DNA of 64,000 bases from the NCBI RefSeq assembly GCF_020630935.1, contig NZ_JAHDIG010000004.1:1-64000 (forward strand), in the 5' to 3' direction. The notes beneath the pieces were generated by a model. The model ran no database searches. It was not told where the DNA came from and saw nothing but the letters and a program-made list of their open reading frames with translations. Shown one piece after another: positions 9,114 to 18,383 of this stretch (the stretch's first letter is position 1; each line of letters begins with the position of its first letter). The position numbers and the translations under genes are program-made. Source of the DNA: Bernardetia sp. GTDB lineage: Bacteria; Bacteroidota; Bacteroidia; Cytophagales; Bernardetiaceae.

Positions 9114-9989
9114 ATGAAAAAAGATAATAGTTTGAGTGAAAATGAATTAAAAGCCTTGATTTCGCTTTTAGAAGACGATGATACAGAAATCTTGAATCAT
9201 ATAAGAAATAAAATTTTATCTATCGGAAAGCCTATTATTCCACTTTTAGAAGATACTTGGACAAGTAGTTTAAATTTGAAGTTGCAAAGTAGAATTGAAG
9301 ATATTTTACATACTTTACAATTTGGTCTCTTGAAAGAAAAGCTGCAAAACTGGTATGAAAATGAGCAAGACGATTTGCTCAAAGGTTTATGGATTTTGGC
9401 AACTTATCAGTACCCAGATTTAGAATATGAGGAGTTAAAAGTTAAGATAGAACAACTTTACTTTGAAACGTGGGTTAGTTTTCAAAATGTTCAGCATCCA
9501 ATAGACCAAATTAGACGGCTTAACAGTATTTTTTTTGAAAAGCTATCTTTTAAAGCTAATGTAAATAATTTTCATTCGGTTAATAATTCTATGATAAATC
9601 AAGTGTTGGAATCTAAAAAAGGAAATCCAATAAGTTTATCAGTAGTCTATATGTTGATTGCACAGAAGCTCAAACTGCCTGTATTTGGTGTCAATTTGCC
9701 TAATCTTTTTGTCTTGACCTATAAAAGTGAAGAACTTACCTTCTACATCAATGTATTTAACCGAGGGGTTATTTTTGCTAAACAAGACATCGACAACTAC
9801 CTCAAACAACTCAAATTACCTCAAAATGAAACTTTTTACTCACCCTGTGATAATTTAGCCATTCTACGAAGAACCATTCATAACCTAATCCAGTCGTTTG
9901 AACATGCTGCGCAAGGCGAAAAAATACCAGAACTGATAGAGCTTTTATCTATTTTAGGAGAAAATATCAATGATAATACAGAAAAATAA
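9114..9989 (+). CDS. SirB1/transglutaminase-like family protein
   Basis: The 291-residue cytoplasmic protein has a helical N-terminal half and a transglutaminase-like (SirB1, often annotated PF13369) C-terminal half. The family signature N-S-M-I-N-Q-V-L-E-S-K-K-G-N-P-I-S-L is at about residues 161-178, followed by VVYMLIAQKLKLPVFGVNLP. The usual NxxLxxVLerrkGiPisL pattern is kept, but the conserved His of the PgHFl segment is replaced (LPNLFVL) and no cysteine sits at the N-terminal end of the motif. Enzymatic activity is therefore doubtful. It is a single gene after the ferritin terminator, with unknown function. Confidence 0.7.
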   Translation: MKKDNSLSENELKALISLLEDDDTEILNHIRNKILSIGKPIIPLLEDTWTSSLNLKLQSRIEDILHTLQFGLLKEKLQNWYENEQDDLLKGLWILATYQYPDLEYEELKVKIEQLYFETWVSFQNVQHPIDQIRRLNSIFFEKLSFKANVNNFHSVNNSMINQVLESKKGNPISLSVVYMLIAQKLKLPVFGVNLPNLFVLTYKSEELTFYINVFNRGVIFAKQDIDNYLKQLKLPQNETFYSPCDNLAILRRTIHNLIQSFEHAAQGEKIPELIELLSILGENINDNTEK

Positions 9990-10023
9990 AAAAGCCATCC
10001 AAAAATACTTTCTTAGATGGCTT
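9985..10023 (-). terminator. Terminator for the minus-strand DUF3857 gene
   Basis: The stem AAGCCATC/GATGGCTT (9992-9999 with 10016-10023) is followed on the minus strand by a T-run. It also lies just after the convergent plus-strand gene. Confidence 0.65.
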
Positions 10024-10096
10024 AGTTTATAAGTTTTATGATTGTGATATAAAAGGGGAGTTTTGCCTTCTTGTTTTCCTATTTTTTTATTTGTTA

Positions 10097-12148
10097 TTAT
10101 TTCATTTTTTGAATCATCACAACAGCATTACTAAAATCTACTGATGCAGAATTGATACGCTCAAAGGCTGCTAATTGTTCTTTTGTTTGAATACCATCTC
10201 TGTAAAACTCTGTTACTTCAACTATCAGCACTCCATTTTTGATGGTAGCCTCTGTTTTGAAGTGCATAATCATCTTACCCATTTCCACATTCCAGATTTG
10301 CTTTTTCAAGGCTTCAAAGTTTCTAACATAATAGCCTTCTGGAATTTCTATTTCAATCGTAGTCTTAAATTCTTCGGGATAACCTTTTTCTACATTTCCT
10401 TTCTGTGTATATGATTTTGGATGTGCATCTAAAAGACTTCCTAATTTGAATAGATAAGTTTCATTAGCTTGCTCTACAAGCGTATTAGAAGAAATTTCTC
10501 CTTCTATTTTAAACAAATCCATACGAATACTTTGAGCATCGTAGTAATTGTTTTCTATAGTCGTAATATCTACACGCTCTGTCATTTCCTGTTCTCCTGC
10601 ACGAATATCAAATCGCTCTGCTACTGCTTTTTCTGGTTCGTCAGAAAGGTAATAATACGCATTATAATCTATGGCAGAATAACCTGTTAGCTCTCTCTTT
10701 AAATTTATTTTTGTAGTATTGAGTTCATCTTGAAAACTTACCTTATAATGTGTGTCAGTACTGCTTTGTGAAGGAACAAAATTTATAGTACGAACATCTG
10801 CATACGCTACAATATCTTCTCCAATTATAACTGGAGGTTTGACAAACAGACCTTTATTGTTGATGAGAGAGTAAGGAATATAACCATAACGATAATTTAC
10901 TTCTGTCGGCATCAAATAGCTTTTCAGAGAAGGAAAGTAAAAAAGATAAGAATGGATAAAATCCCAAGATGGAAACTCTTCGTCAAAGACAAAATATTTT
11001 TTATCTGATGTGCCTACCAAACGGTGGTCTATTCCTGCATTCTGAAAGAAAGCCCCAAACAAACGCAACACGCCATAACTATCGCTCATACCTGTTTCTA
11101 AAGAAGACAAAAGAGAGTAAGAATCGTGGCTAATGTTTTCATCTATACGAATATGATTTTTGATGTAATCTTCAATCGCCTTAATTTTTTGTTCTTGTGA
11201 TAAGAATGAGCTTTTTTCTGCTCCAAGTTCTTCTAAAATAGAATTTATACGTCTGTTTTCTTCCTTTAAGCTCAAAGGATAAACTACTGATGCAATTTCG
11301 TTGGCAATATTATTCCAACTATTGTCAGCATATTTCTCATCTGCCAAGACGTGTGAAAAACGGTAGTGCAAACGCATTAGATTACCCTCACCTAAAATAG
11401 ATTTAGATGAAGAACTATGTATTCTATCGGTAGAAATAGAAAGCAAATTTCTACCCATCGCATCGCTTTGCTCTTTAGCCTGTGGAAGTCCGTTATAACT
11501 TTTGCTAGTAAAGAAAATATTAGATGGTGTTACAAGCTCAAAACTAACGTTTTTCAAAAGAACATTAGAGGGATAAATATAATGTCCAGATAAAGATGCA
11601 GAACGCTCAACTAAATACAAATATTCAATATCACTTCCTACTTGCGCCCCCTCAATAGGAAAACGAGTAGAGGAAGTAAAAAAGCCATTTTCTTCTACTT
11701 GACGAATTTGAGATAAATCAATTTCTGTTATTTTTCCATCTTCTTGAATACTTCTTGCCTTCAAGCGTACCAATTTTTCACCATTTTGAAGAGGAACATA
11801 AACTTTGTTGTATTGCTTTAAAGCATTTTCAGAATTAATTTTTATAGAATGATGTACCAGTTCCCATACTTTGAAGTCGCCTTTCTCATCATAAAAATAC
11901 TCTAAAGCATCATGATATTTTTGAAACACTACTTGCTCTTTGCGCTCGTCTGCATTTAGCTTTGACGAAGTAGGAGAGATTTCCCAATCATAATTGAGAA
12001 GTCCGAAGGTTTCTAAAGAAGGAAAAAGGGTATTATTTTCATCGTCTGTAAAATCATTAGTAGTTTGCTGTGCCTTCGCCATTACTGTCAGAGTAACAAC
12101 GAAAAGTAAAGCGAGAAAAGATGAAAAAAATTGTAAATATCTACTCAT
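10097..12148 (-). CDS. Secreted DUF3857/transglutaminase-fold protein
   Basis: The 683-residue protein has a signal peptide (MSRYLQFFSSFLALLFVVTL..AKAQ, about 26 residues). A DUF3857 beta-domain spans about residues 60-230 (HHSIKINSENALKQYNKVYVPL, DIEYLYLVERSASLSGHY), and a transglutaminase-like domain follows at about 280-420. The catalytic cysteine of the usual G-D-C-K-D motif is absent: the corresponding segment reads MSDSYGVLRLFGAFFQNAGI. The domain is probably structural or substrate-binding rather than a protease or transglutaminase. Such proteins are common in Bacteroidota periplasms. It is a single gene with a terminator at 9985-10023. Confidence 0.75.
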   Translation of the reverse strand: MSRYLQFFSSFLALLFVVTLTVMAKAQQTTNDFTDDENNTLFPSLETFGLLNYDWEISPTSSKLNADERKEQVVFQKYHDALEYFYDEKGDFKVWELVHHSIKINSENALKQYNKVYVPLQNGEKLVRLKARSIQEDGKITEIDLSQIRQVEENGFFTSSTRFPIEGAQVGSDIEYLYLVERSASLSGHYIYPSNVLLKNVSFELVTPSNIFFTSKSYNGLPQAKEQSDAMGRNLLSISTDRIHSSSSKSILGEGNLMRLHYRFSHVLADEKYADNSWNNIANEIASVVYPLSLKEENRRINSILEELGAEKSSFLSQEQKIKAIEDYIKNHIRIDENISHDSYSLLSSLETGMSDSYGVLRLFGAFFQNAGIDHRLVGTSDKKYFVFDEEFPSWDFIHSYLFYFPSLKSYLMPTEVNYRYGYIPYSLINNKGLFVKPPVIIGEDIVAYADVRTINFVPSQSSTDTHYKVSFQDELNTTKINLKRELTGYSAIDYNAYYYLSDEPEKAVAERFDIRAGEQEMTERVDITTIENNYYDAQSIRMDLFKIEGEISSNTLVEQANETYLFKLGSLLDAHPKSYTQKGNVEKGYPEEFKTTIEIEIPEGYYVRNFEALKKQIWNVEMGKMIMHFKTEATIKNGVLIVEVTEFYRDGIQTKEQLAAFERINSASVDFSNAVVMIQKMK

Positions 12149-12638
12149 AAAAAATATAGGATATATATATAAGGTCGTGATTTATCTAAAACAGATGGTT
12201 AGGGAGCTATTAATCAACATAATAACTACAAAAATTAACCCTAAAGTTTTTAAATTACAAATTAGTAAAGTGATATAACAGATTGTTTAACGTTTGTTTT
12301 TTATCAAAAATGTAATTTTTTTTAGTTTAAAAAGGACGGCAACAAAATTATTCTTCAACAATTAACCAAAAAAACAAGGCTTTATTTGTTATTTTCAGAC
12401 AAAAACCAAACAAAATTAGAGTTTATAGATAATTATAGACGATATATTCTTTTTATTTACGCTAGTATGTTTCTTAGATGTTTTGACATTTCATTTTTCA
12501 TAAATCACAGAGTAATAGGCAGTTTCGCTCATATAACACATTAAAAATTAGTATTTTCAACCTAAAAAACAAGACAAAAAAACACCTTATCAAATCCATT
12601 TTGACAAGGTGTCTTTTTCAATCTGACATATTTAGGAT
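12149..12638. other. 490-base AT-rich intergenic region
   Basis: It lies between two minus-strand genes and should hold the promoter of the DUF3857 gene, but I see no convincing CAAAnnTA box with a partner. Its left part is long A/T runs without open frames of note. The right end is the malic-enzyme terminator. Confidence 0.5.
12579..12617 (-). terminator. Terminator of maeB
   Basis: On the minus strand GACACCTTGTCAAA pairs with TTTGATAAGGTGTT and is followed by a T-run. Confidence 0.85.
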
Positions 12639-14942
12639 TTACATAAACTGTGCTTTATTGTCTTGTACTGCATATTTTTTCTTGAGTTGTGCATCTACAA
12701 CAGCAATAGTAACCATATTGACAATTTCACGTACCGAACTACCTAGTTGCAGAATATGAACTGACTTTTTCATTCCTGTAAGAATAGGACCAATCGCTTC
12801 TGCTCCACTAATTTCTTGAATGAGTTTGTAAGCAATATTGGCAGAGGCAAGGTTAGGGAAAACCAAAATATTAGGCTCTCCGTTGGCAAGCTCTGAAAAA
12901 GGATAGTTTTCTTTCAAAATATCATTATTGAAAGCAATATTGGCTTGAACTTCTCCATCAGCAACAATATGAGGATATTGCTCTTTCATCATCTCAACAG
13001 CTTTTCTTACTGTTCTTGGTTCTTCATCGTCCGATGAACCAAAATTAGAGTAAGATAAAAAGGCTACTCTTGGCTCTAAACCAAATTCTTTTACCGTATT
13101 GGAAGTCATGGCTGCAATACCTACCAAATCTTCTGCTGTTGGATTAGGAATCATAGTGGTATCAGCAAAGAAAATAGGTCCTTTGCGAGTAATCATCATG
13201 TAAATTCCTGCTACTTTTCTATGGCTTTTGTATGTTCCTACAACCTCTAAAGCAGGACGAATTGTGTCAGAATATTTTCTTGAGAGTCCAGAGATAAGTG
13301 CATCTGCATCGCCTTCTTCTAACATCATTGCGCCAAAATAATTTCTTTCACGCATTGCTTTTTGTGCTTCATAATTGTTGAAACCTCTACGCTTGCGCTT
13401 TTCAAAAAATGTCTTTGCATATTTTTCTATAAGTTCATTCGAATCTTCACTTCTTGGGTCAATAATCCTTGTATCTTCTAGCTCCAAATTGTTTTCTTCT
13501 ATCAGACGCTTGATTCTTCTCTCATCTCCTAATAAAATTGGTTCTGCAATACCATCATCTTTTACAATCTGTGCTGCCATCAAGATTTTTGCATTATCAG
13601 CCTCTGCAAACACCACACGTTGAGGGTCTTGTTTTGCCATATTGCCCAAACGACGGATAATACTCTGGTCTCTACCCATTCTTACAATCAAATCGGCTTC
13701 ATATTTATCCCAGTCTGTAATAGGATTTTTAGCAACACCACTCTCCATTGCAGCACGAGCCACAGCAGGTGCAACCGTAGTAAGTAAGCGAGGGTCTAAT
13801 GGCTTTGGAATAATATAATCTTTACTAAAAGAAATAGTCTGCTGGTTGTAAGCAATCTTGACAATATCTGGAACAGGTTCTTTAGTCAGTTCGGCTAAGG
13901 CTTTAACGGCTGCCAATTTCATTTCTTCATTGATTTCTGTTGCACGAACATCTAATGCTCCTCTAAAAATAAAAGGAAAACCAAGTACATTATTTACTTG
14001 ATTGTTGTAATCGGAACGCCCTGTTGCCATAATAATATCATCACGAGTTTGCATAGCGAGTTCGTAATTGATTTCTGGGTCGGGGTTGGCAAGTGCAAAA
14101 ACAATAGCATTTTCAGCCATAGACAGGAGCATTTCTGGAGTCATTACATTTGCCATTGAGAGTCCCATAAAAACATCAGCACCTTTTAAGGCATCTTCTA
14201 ATGTATGTGCATCTGTATCTGTGGCAAAGAACTCTTTAGTTTCACTAAGGTTTTCTCTATCTGTTCGTATAACTCCTTTACTATCACAAACAATAATATT
14301 TTGACGATTTACTCCCAAATCCACAAAGATTTTCAAACAAGAGATTGCTGAAGCTCCAGCTCCTGAAACAACTACTTTTATTTTGTCAATATCTTTCTTT
14401 ACAAGTTCTAACGAGTTGAGAAGGGCTGCTCCTGTAATGATGGCTGTTCCGTGTTGGTCGTCGTGCATAATTGGAATATTGAGTTCCTTTTTCAGACGCT
14501 GTTCAATTTCGAAACACTCTGGAGCTTTGATGTCTTCCAAATTTATTCCTCCAAAAGTAGGTTCTAAGGCTTTTACCACAGTAATAAATTCTTCAACATT
14601 GGTGGTATTGAGTTCTAAGTCGAAAACATCTATTCCAGCAAAAATTTTAAATAAAACTCCCTTTCCTTCCATCACTGGTTTAGATGCTTCTGGTCCTAAA
14701 TTTCCTAACCCCAAAACGGCAGTTCCATCAGAAATTACGGCGACTAAATTTCCTTTTGCTGTGTATCTATAAACATTTTCGATATCTGCTGCAATTTCTT
14801 TACACGGCTCAGCAACTCCTGGAGAATAGGCAAGGGCTAAGTCTCTTTGGGTTTTGGTAGCTGTGGTAGGAATAACTTCTATTTTTCCTGGTTTGCCTTC
14901 TTCGTGATAACGGAGGGCTTCTTCTTTTCTTATTTTACTCAT
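12639..14942 (-). CDS. maeB: NADP-dependent malic enzyme fused to phosphotransacetylase domain
   Basis: It catalyses oxidative decarboxylation of malate to pyruvate with NADP, linking the TCA cycle to pyruvate and NADPH. The 767 residues match the family's usual size. The malic-enzyme domain covers residues 1-410, with the catalytic pair Y39 (in AYSPGVAEPC) and K94 (in EGKGVLFK), the metal-ligand region PIMHDDQHGTA and an NAD(P) fold (VVSGAGASAISC). A phosphate acetyltransferase-like domain fills about 430-760, which in this family usually serves regulation by acetyl-CoA and oligomerisation. It is a separate unit between two terminators. The YdeI-CDGSH gene lies just upstream on the same strand, so read-through from it is possible. 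Confidence 0.95.
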   Translation of the reverse strand: MSKIRKEEALRYHEEGKPGKIEVIPTTATKTQRDLALAYSPGVAEPCKEIAADIENVYRYTAKGNLVAVISDGTAVLGLGNLGPEASKPVMEGKGVLFKIFAGIDVFDLELNTTNVEEFITVVKALEPTFGGINLEDIKAPECFEIEQRLKKELNIPIMHDDQHGTAIITGAALLNSLELVKKDIDKIKVVVSGAGASAISCLKIFVDLGVNRQNIIVCDSKGVIRTDRENLSETKEFFATDTDAHTLEDALKGADVFMGLSMANVMTPEMLLSMAENAIVFALANPDPEINYELAMQTRDDIIMATGRSDYNNQVNNVLGFPFIFRGALDVRATEINEEMKLAAVKALAELTKEPVPDIVKIAYNQQTISFSKDYIIPKPLDPRLLTTVAPAVARAAMESGVAKNPITDWDKYEADLIVRMGRDQSIIRRLGNMAKQDPQRVVFAEADNAKILMAAQIVKDDGIAEPILLGDERRIKRLIEENNLELEDTRIIDPRSEDSNELIEKYAKTFFEKRKRRGFNNYEAQKAMRERNYFGAMMLEEGDADALISGLSRKYSDTIRPALEVVGTYKSHRKVAGIYMMITRKGPIFFADTTMIPNPTAEDLVGIAAMTSNTVKEFGLEPRVAFLSYSNFGSSDDEEPRTVRKAVEMMKEQYPHIVADGEVQANIAFNNDILKENYPFSELANGEPNILVFPNLASANIAYKLIQEISGAEAIGPILTGMKKSVHILQLGSSVREIVNMVTIAVVDAQLKKKYAVQDNKAQFM

Positions 14943-15047
14943 TTGAAGTGTGTGTTTATATGTATTTTTTTTTGTGTCTGAAAGTTAATTAACTTTTATG
15001 AATAGAGAAGTTATAAAAAAATTAACTCTTAGAAAAAAAATAGTTTA

Positions 15048-15683
15048 TTAGGCAAATTTATGTGAGCCGTCGCAAGTAGGCATTTTCTTAGATAAGCCAC
15101 AAGTACAATCATTTATTCCCTTTCCATTAAGGATTCTATTTTCATATTTTTTGATACGTGACATTCTTGTCTTAGCTTGTTTAGCAGATGAAAAATAAAG
15201 ATTGTAGCCTCTCTGCCTTCCTAGCGTAAGTTTTTTAAAGGCATTTCCAAAAGCTAAATCTTCATCTATTTTATTTTGAAGTTCTGCAACAAAGTGTATA
15301 TCCTCATTTTTCTTTAGTTCTACTTTCAGACCTGCTTTTTCTACCTGAATCGCTTCTAAGATATAGTTTTTTAAAATTGATTCTATTTTCTCAATTTCTT
15401 GAACACTTGTAAAACGAATTACTTTACTAGATTGAGAATGTTCTCCTGCCAGCTCCAAGATATTTTCTTTGTCTTTGAGCAAAACACCTTTTAAAAAACT
15501 AATGACACACCATTCTTTAAAACGTCCTAACAAAACAATATTTTTTCCTTCAAGTGTATAGCAAGGCGTTTTCCATTTGAAATCTTCGCTTAAGTTACAC
15601 TCTAAAAGAATACTTCTAAGTTTGGATAATTCCTTATTCCATGTTTGATTTTTTTCTAAAAACTCATCTACTTTTGGATTCAT
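15048..15683 (-). CDS. YdeI/DUF1801 protein with C-terminal CDGSH iron-sulfur motif
   Basis: The 211-residue protein has an N-terminal DUF1801 domain (SEDFKWKTPCYTLEGKN, residues 32-48) and the YdeI-type C-terminal segment (YNLYFSSAKQAKTRMSRIKK, near 160-180). It ends in CTCGLSKKMPTCDGSH at 193-208, an exact fit to the CDGSH pattern C-x-C-x2-S-x3-P-x-C-D-G-S-H that binds a [2Fe-2S] cluster through three Cys and one His. The cluster is inferred from the motif. The function of YdeI proteins is poorly defined (stress and metal links have been suggested). It sits upstream of maeB on the same strand, about 105 bases away. The GGCTACATAGCC palindrome lies just upstream of its start. Confidence 0.85.
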   Translation of the reverse strand: MNPKVDEFLEKNQTWNKELSKLRSILLECNLSEDFKWKTPCYTLEGKNIVLLGRFKEWCVISFLKGVLLKDKENILELAGEHSQSSKVIRFTSVQEIEKIESILKNYILEAIQVEKAGLKVELKKNEDIHFVAELQNKIDEDLAFGNAFKKLTLGRQRGYNLYFSSAKQAKTRMSRIKKYENRILNGKGINDCTCGLSKKMPTCDGSHKFA

Positions 15684-15809
15684 ATTTTTAGCATCTTTGA
15701 TGGCTATGTAGCCTAAAATAAATTTATATCAATCTACTAAAAATGCTTTAAAAATAGAATACTGAAATATTAAATTTGTGAGAAAGAAGATTTAAAGTAC
15801 CCCAAAAAC

Positions 15810-16409
15810 ATGGACAAAAGACAACGGAGAGTTTTACAAAACAAAGGAAAAAATAAAATTAAATATCAATCTGAAGTGTCGGAGAATCTCTCAAGAATGA
15901 TAAAAACTAAAAGAGTATTACTACACACATTTGAAGACTATATAACTCATTATGCTCTGAGTATTCCGTTTTTAATCCTTCCTGTTGGGGCATTGTGGTT
16001 TCTATTACAAGATTTTACTTTTGATTCATTTATATTTTTTACGATCTCTTTAGCTGTATTTGCATCAATTTTCTTTATGCAATATTACAGGTTGAGATTC
16101 AAAAAAGTGGAAAGCAAAATATCTGTTACAGACTTACACAAAATTATTAAGGAAATAGCAACAGAACTAGACTGGCATACTCACGTATTTGCAGAAGGGA
16201 CTTATGCACAAACTCACCCTCCGTTTTGGTCTGGAAGCTGGGGGGAAGATATTATTGTTTTATCAGATAAAAAGAATGAGCTAGTTTTAGTAAATAGCAT
16301 TTGTAGCCTACAAAAACGAAGTTCTGTTTTTGCATTTGGAAGAAATAGAAAAAACGAACAAAGGCTGATAAAAAAAATCAAGGAGTATGAGGCAAACCAA
16401 CTACGTTGA
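15810..16409 (+). CDS. Hypothetical two-helix membrane protein
   Basis: The product is 199 residues of no family I recognise. A basic N-terminus (MDKRQRRVLQNKGKNKIKYQ) is followed by two membrane helices at about residues 46-68 and 71-92, then a soluble cytoplasmic domain of about 105 residues containing TELDWHTHVFAEGTYAQTHPPFWSGSWGEDIIVL. A TAAATTTG box at 15771-15778 is a possible -7 element about 30 bases before the start. It is divergent from the YdeI gene and ended by the hairpin at 16435-16469. Confidence 0.65.
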   Translation: MDKRQRRVLQNKGKNKIKYQSEVSENLSRMIKTKRVLLHTFEDYITHYALSIPFLILPVGALWFLLQDFTFDSFIFFTISLAVFASIFFMQYYRLRFKKVESKISVTDLHKIIKEIATELDWHTHVFAEGTYAQTHPPFWSGSWGEDIIVLSDKKNELVLVNSICSLQKRSSVFAFGRNRKNEQRLIKKIKEYEANQLR

Positions 16410-16434
16410 GTATCTGACGAAATGATTTTAATCG

Positions 16435-16469
16435 AACAAAAAAACCATCTCAAGGAGATGGTTCTTTTG
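16435..16469 (+). terminator. Rho-independent terminator
   Basis: AACCATCTC-AAG-GAGATGGTT is a perfect 9-bp stem with a triloop and a CTTTT tail, 34 bases after the stop of the membrane protein. Confidence 0.75.
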
Positions 16470-16564
16470 GATTTCACAACTTAACTACTGTTGATCTTAA
16501 ATGTATTGAATGTCTATATATGTTTTCTGATATTTCGTAATTTCTGCTTGCTTGTTAAACAAAG

Positions 16565-17029
16565 TTACGAAATATTTACTTTTTTCTTATTAATAACTTC
16601 AGCTTTCTTTGGCAATATCAGCTTTAAAATACCATTTTCATAAGAAGCTGATATGTTTTCGCCATCCACATTTTTAGGAAGTGTGAAAGAACGCTTGAAA
16701 GATGAAGAACGAAACTCACGACGAGTGTAATAGTTTTGCTTTTTATTTTCTGTTACGTTTTCATCTGATTTTTCCTCATGTTCTTCCTTCATTTCAGCAG
16801 AAATAGTGAGCTTATTGTCTTCCATTTCAATATTGAACTGGTCTTTCTCAAAACCTGCTGCCGAAACTTCAATCAAATGCTCATTTTCGTTTTCACTAAT
16901 ATTTACAGCTGGCATTTGCAAATCTGCTCCAAACAAACTTCTATTAGATGGTAAGAAGTCTTGCTCAAAAAACTCTGAAAATGCAGAAGGTAAAAATGAA
17001 TTGCTTGGTCTATATTTGATAAGTGTCAT
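16565..17029 (-). CDS. Small heat-shock protein, Hsp20/alpha-crystallin family
   Basis: It is an ATP-independent chaperone that holds unfolding proteins. Of the 154 residues, the alpha-crystallin domain occupies about 40-142, beginning PAVNISENENEHLIEVSAAGF. It ends with the family's G-x-L-x4-P signature (GILKLILP, 133-140), and the tail holds an IxI-like V-N-I at 151-153. The N-terminal arm has the usual FSEFFEQDF aromatic pattern. It is a single gene. Its upstream region carries a hairpin and two copies of an 11-base motif that may be its stress control sites. Confidence 0.95.
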   Translation of the reverse strand: MTLIKYRPSNSFLPSAFSEFFEQDFLPSNRSLFGADLQMPAVNISENENEHLIEVSAAGFEKDQFNIEMEDNKLTISAEMKEEHEEKSDENVTENKKQNYYTRREFRSSSFKRSFTLPKNVDGENISASYENGILKLILPKKAEVINKKKVNIS

Positions 17030-17357
17030 AATAGTATAAATTTAAGTTACTAAAATAATAAATTAAAAGTGAATTTTTTATTTATAAATGCGACTATTCT
17101 AAGTTACATTTGACTTATATTATTCAAATTATGAACCAAAATAAATTTAAAGCACTTCAACCTAAAAAAACGCCAAAATGACATTAATTAATTCTTTTTG
17201 GTATTTCAACAAATCTTTTAGACTGCCAAAATGACTAAACCTTTTGTTTAGTCAATAGATAATATGAAAATTTGATGCCAAAAATTCAATTAAAAATGAT
17301 TTAACTTCTTTTTTAGCCCTTTTATCATACTATAAACTATTCCTATAAGAAATTGTT
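17030..17357. other. Intergenic region with repeated 11-mer and hairpin upstream of hsp20
   Basis: GCCAAAATGAC occurs at 17172-17182 and 17225-17235, 53 bp apart and in the same orientation. The second copy overlaps a hairpin, TGACTAAAC-CTTTT-GTTTAGTCA (17232-17254). The hsp20 start is at 17029 on the minus strand, so both lie about 145-225 bases upstream of it, and just downstream of the mscS stop. They are candidate regulatory sites or, for the hairpin, the mscS terminator, though a T-tract is lacking. Confidence 0.45.
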
Positions 17358-18278
17358 TTATTCTTTTGGTTCTGAACCTATTGAAGAGATAGGCTGTATT
17401 TGTTGATTTTGTTCGTTATAGTTCCCATAGCTTTGGCTTACGTGCCTATGAGGAACACCCATTTGTATTCCTTCTTTGTCGAAACGATACTTGATTTCTC
17501 TAATCAAATCGCAGTATAGGTCAAAAGAAGTAGGTGGGTCTTTTGCCCACACACTGGCTCTAATTTTTATACCTCGTTCATCCATTCCCGTTGGTCTGAC
17601 CATAACGATAGGGTCTCCATTTATTCTGTCTTCTAGACTTCTTCCGTCTATCATTTCTGGATGTTTCATAGCTTCTTCTTCCATAATTTGTATTGCTCGC
17701 TTCAAATCTGCATCATAGTTTATCCAAATTTCTACAAAACGCTGAATTTTGGGGTCTTCAATCGTAGAATTGACAATTACATCACTACTAATATTGGAAT
17801 TAGGAATGATAATACGCTTGTTTTCTAGCCCCCTAATAACTGTATGTCGTAATGTAATATCTTCTACTGCACCAAAGTGTGTACCCACCACTACAATATC
17901 TCCTACTCTGAAGGGCTTAAACCAAACAATAAAAATCCCACTGACAATATTACTAAAGGCTTGTTGAGAAGCAAAAGCAATAAAAGCAGCAAAAATACTA
18001 GCACCTGCAAAAAGCGTAACAGCAAGTGCACGAAGTGAAGGAATGGTATAAGTAATGAGTAAAATGCTGACAATAACAATAATAAAGTTTACTCCATTTT
18101 TGAGAAAACGAAGACGAGTAGCATTGTCGTAATCTTTAGACTCTTGTGAGTCTTCAATATTTCTAAGATGCTTATTTATAGCTGATTTTGCCAAGCGTGA
18201 AGCAACCCCTGCTACAATTAGAATAAGAATTATTGTAAATAACAACTTGGTATCAAAGGGAATAACTTTGTCTATCAT
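17358..18278 (-). CDS. MscS-family small-conductance mechanosensitive channel
   Basis: It is an inner-membrane channel that opens under membrane tension to release solutes in hypo-osmotic shock. The 306 residues have helices at about 8-27, 62-82 and the pore helix around 85-118 (LAVTLFAGASIFAAFIAFASQQAFSNIVSG), then the MscS beta-domain (FKPFRVGDIVVVGTHFGAVEDITLRHTVIRGLENKRIIIPNS pattern, family-typical) and a C-terminal alpha/beta domain. The length is close to E. coli MscS (286). It is probably a monocistronic gene. Confidence 0.93.
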   Translation of the reverse strand: MIDKVIPFDTKLLFTIILILIVAGVASRLAKSAINKHLRNIEDSQESKDYDNATRLRFLKNGVNFIIVIVSILLITYTIPSLRALAVTLFAGASIFAAFIAFASQQAFSNIVSGIFIVWFKPFRVGDIVVVGTHFGAVEDITLRHTVIRGLENKRIIIPNSNISSDVIVNSTIEDPKIQRFVEIWINYDADLKRAIQIMEEEAMKHPEMIDGRSLEDRINGDPIVMVRPTGMDERGIKIRASVWAKDPPTSFDLYCDLIREIKYRFDKEGIQMGVPHRHVSQSYGNYNEQNQQIQPISSIGSEPKE

Positions 18279-18383
18279 ATAATCAGTTTAGAATTGTGTA
18301 ACAATCAGCGTAGCTAATTATGATTTTATATTTAATTTATAAGAATGAAAACACAAAATTAGGGGTTTGGCGTGAAAAAATAA

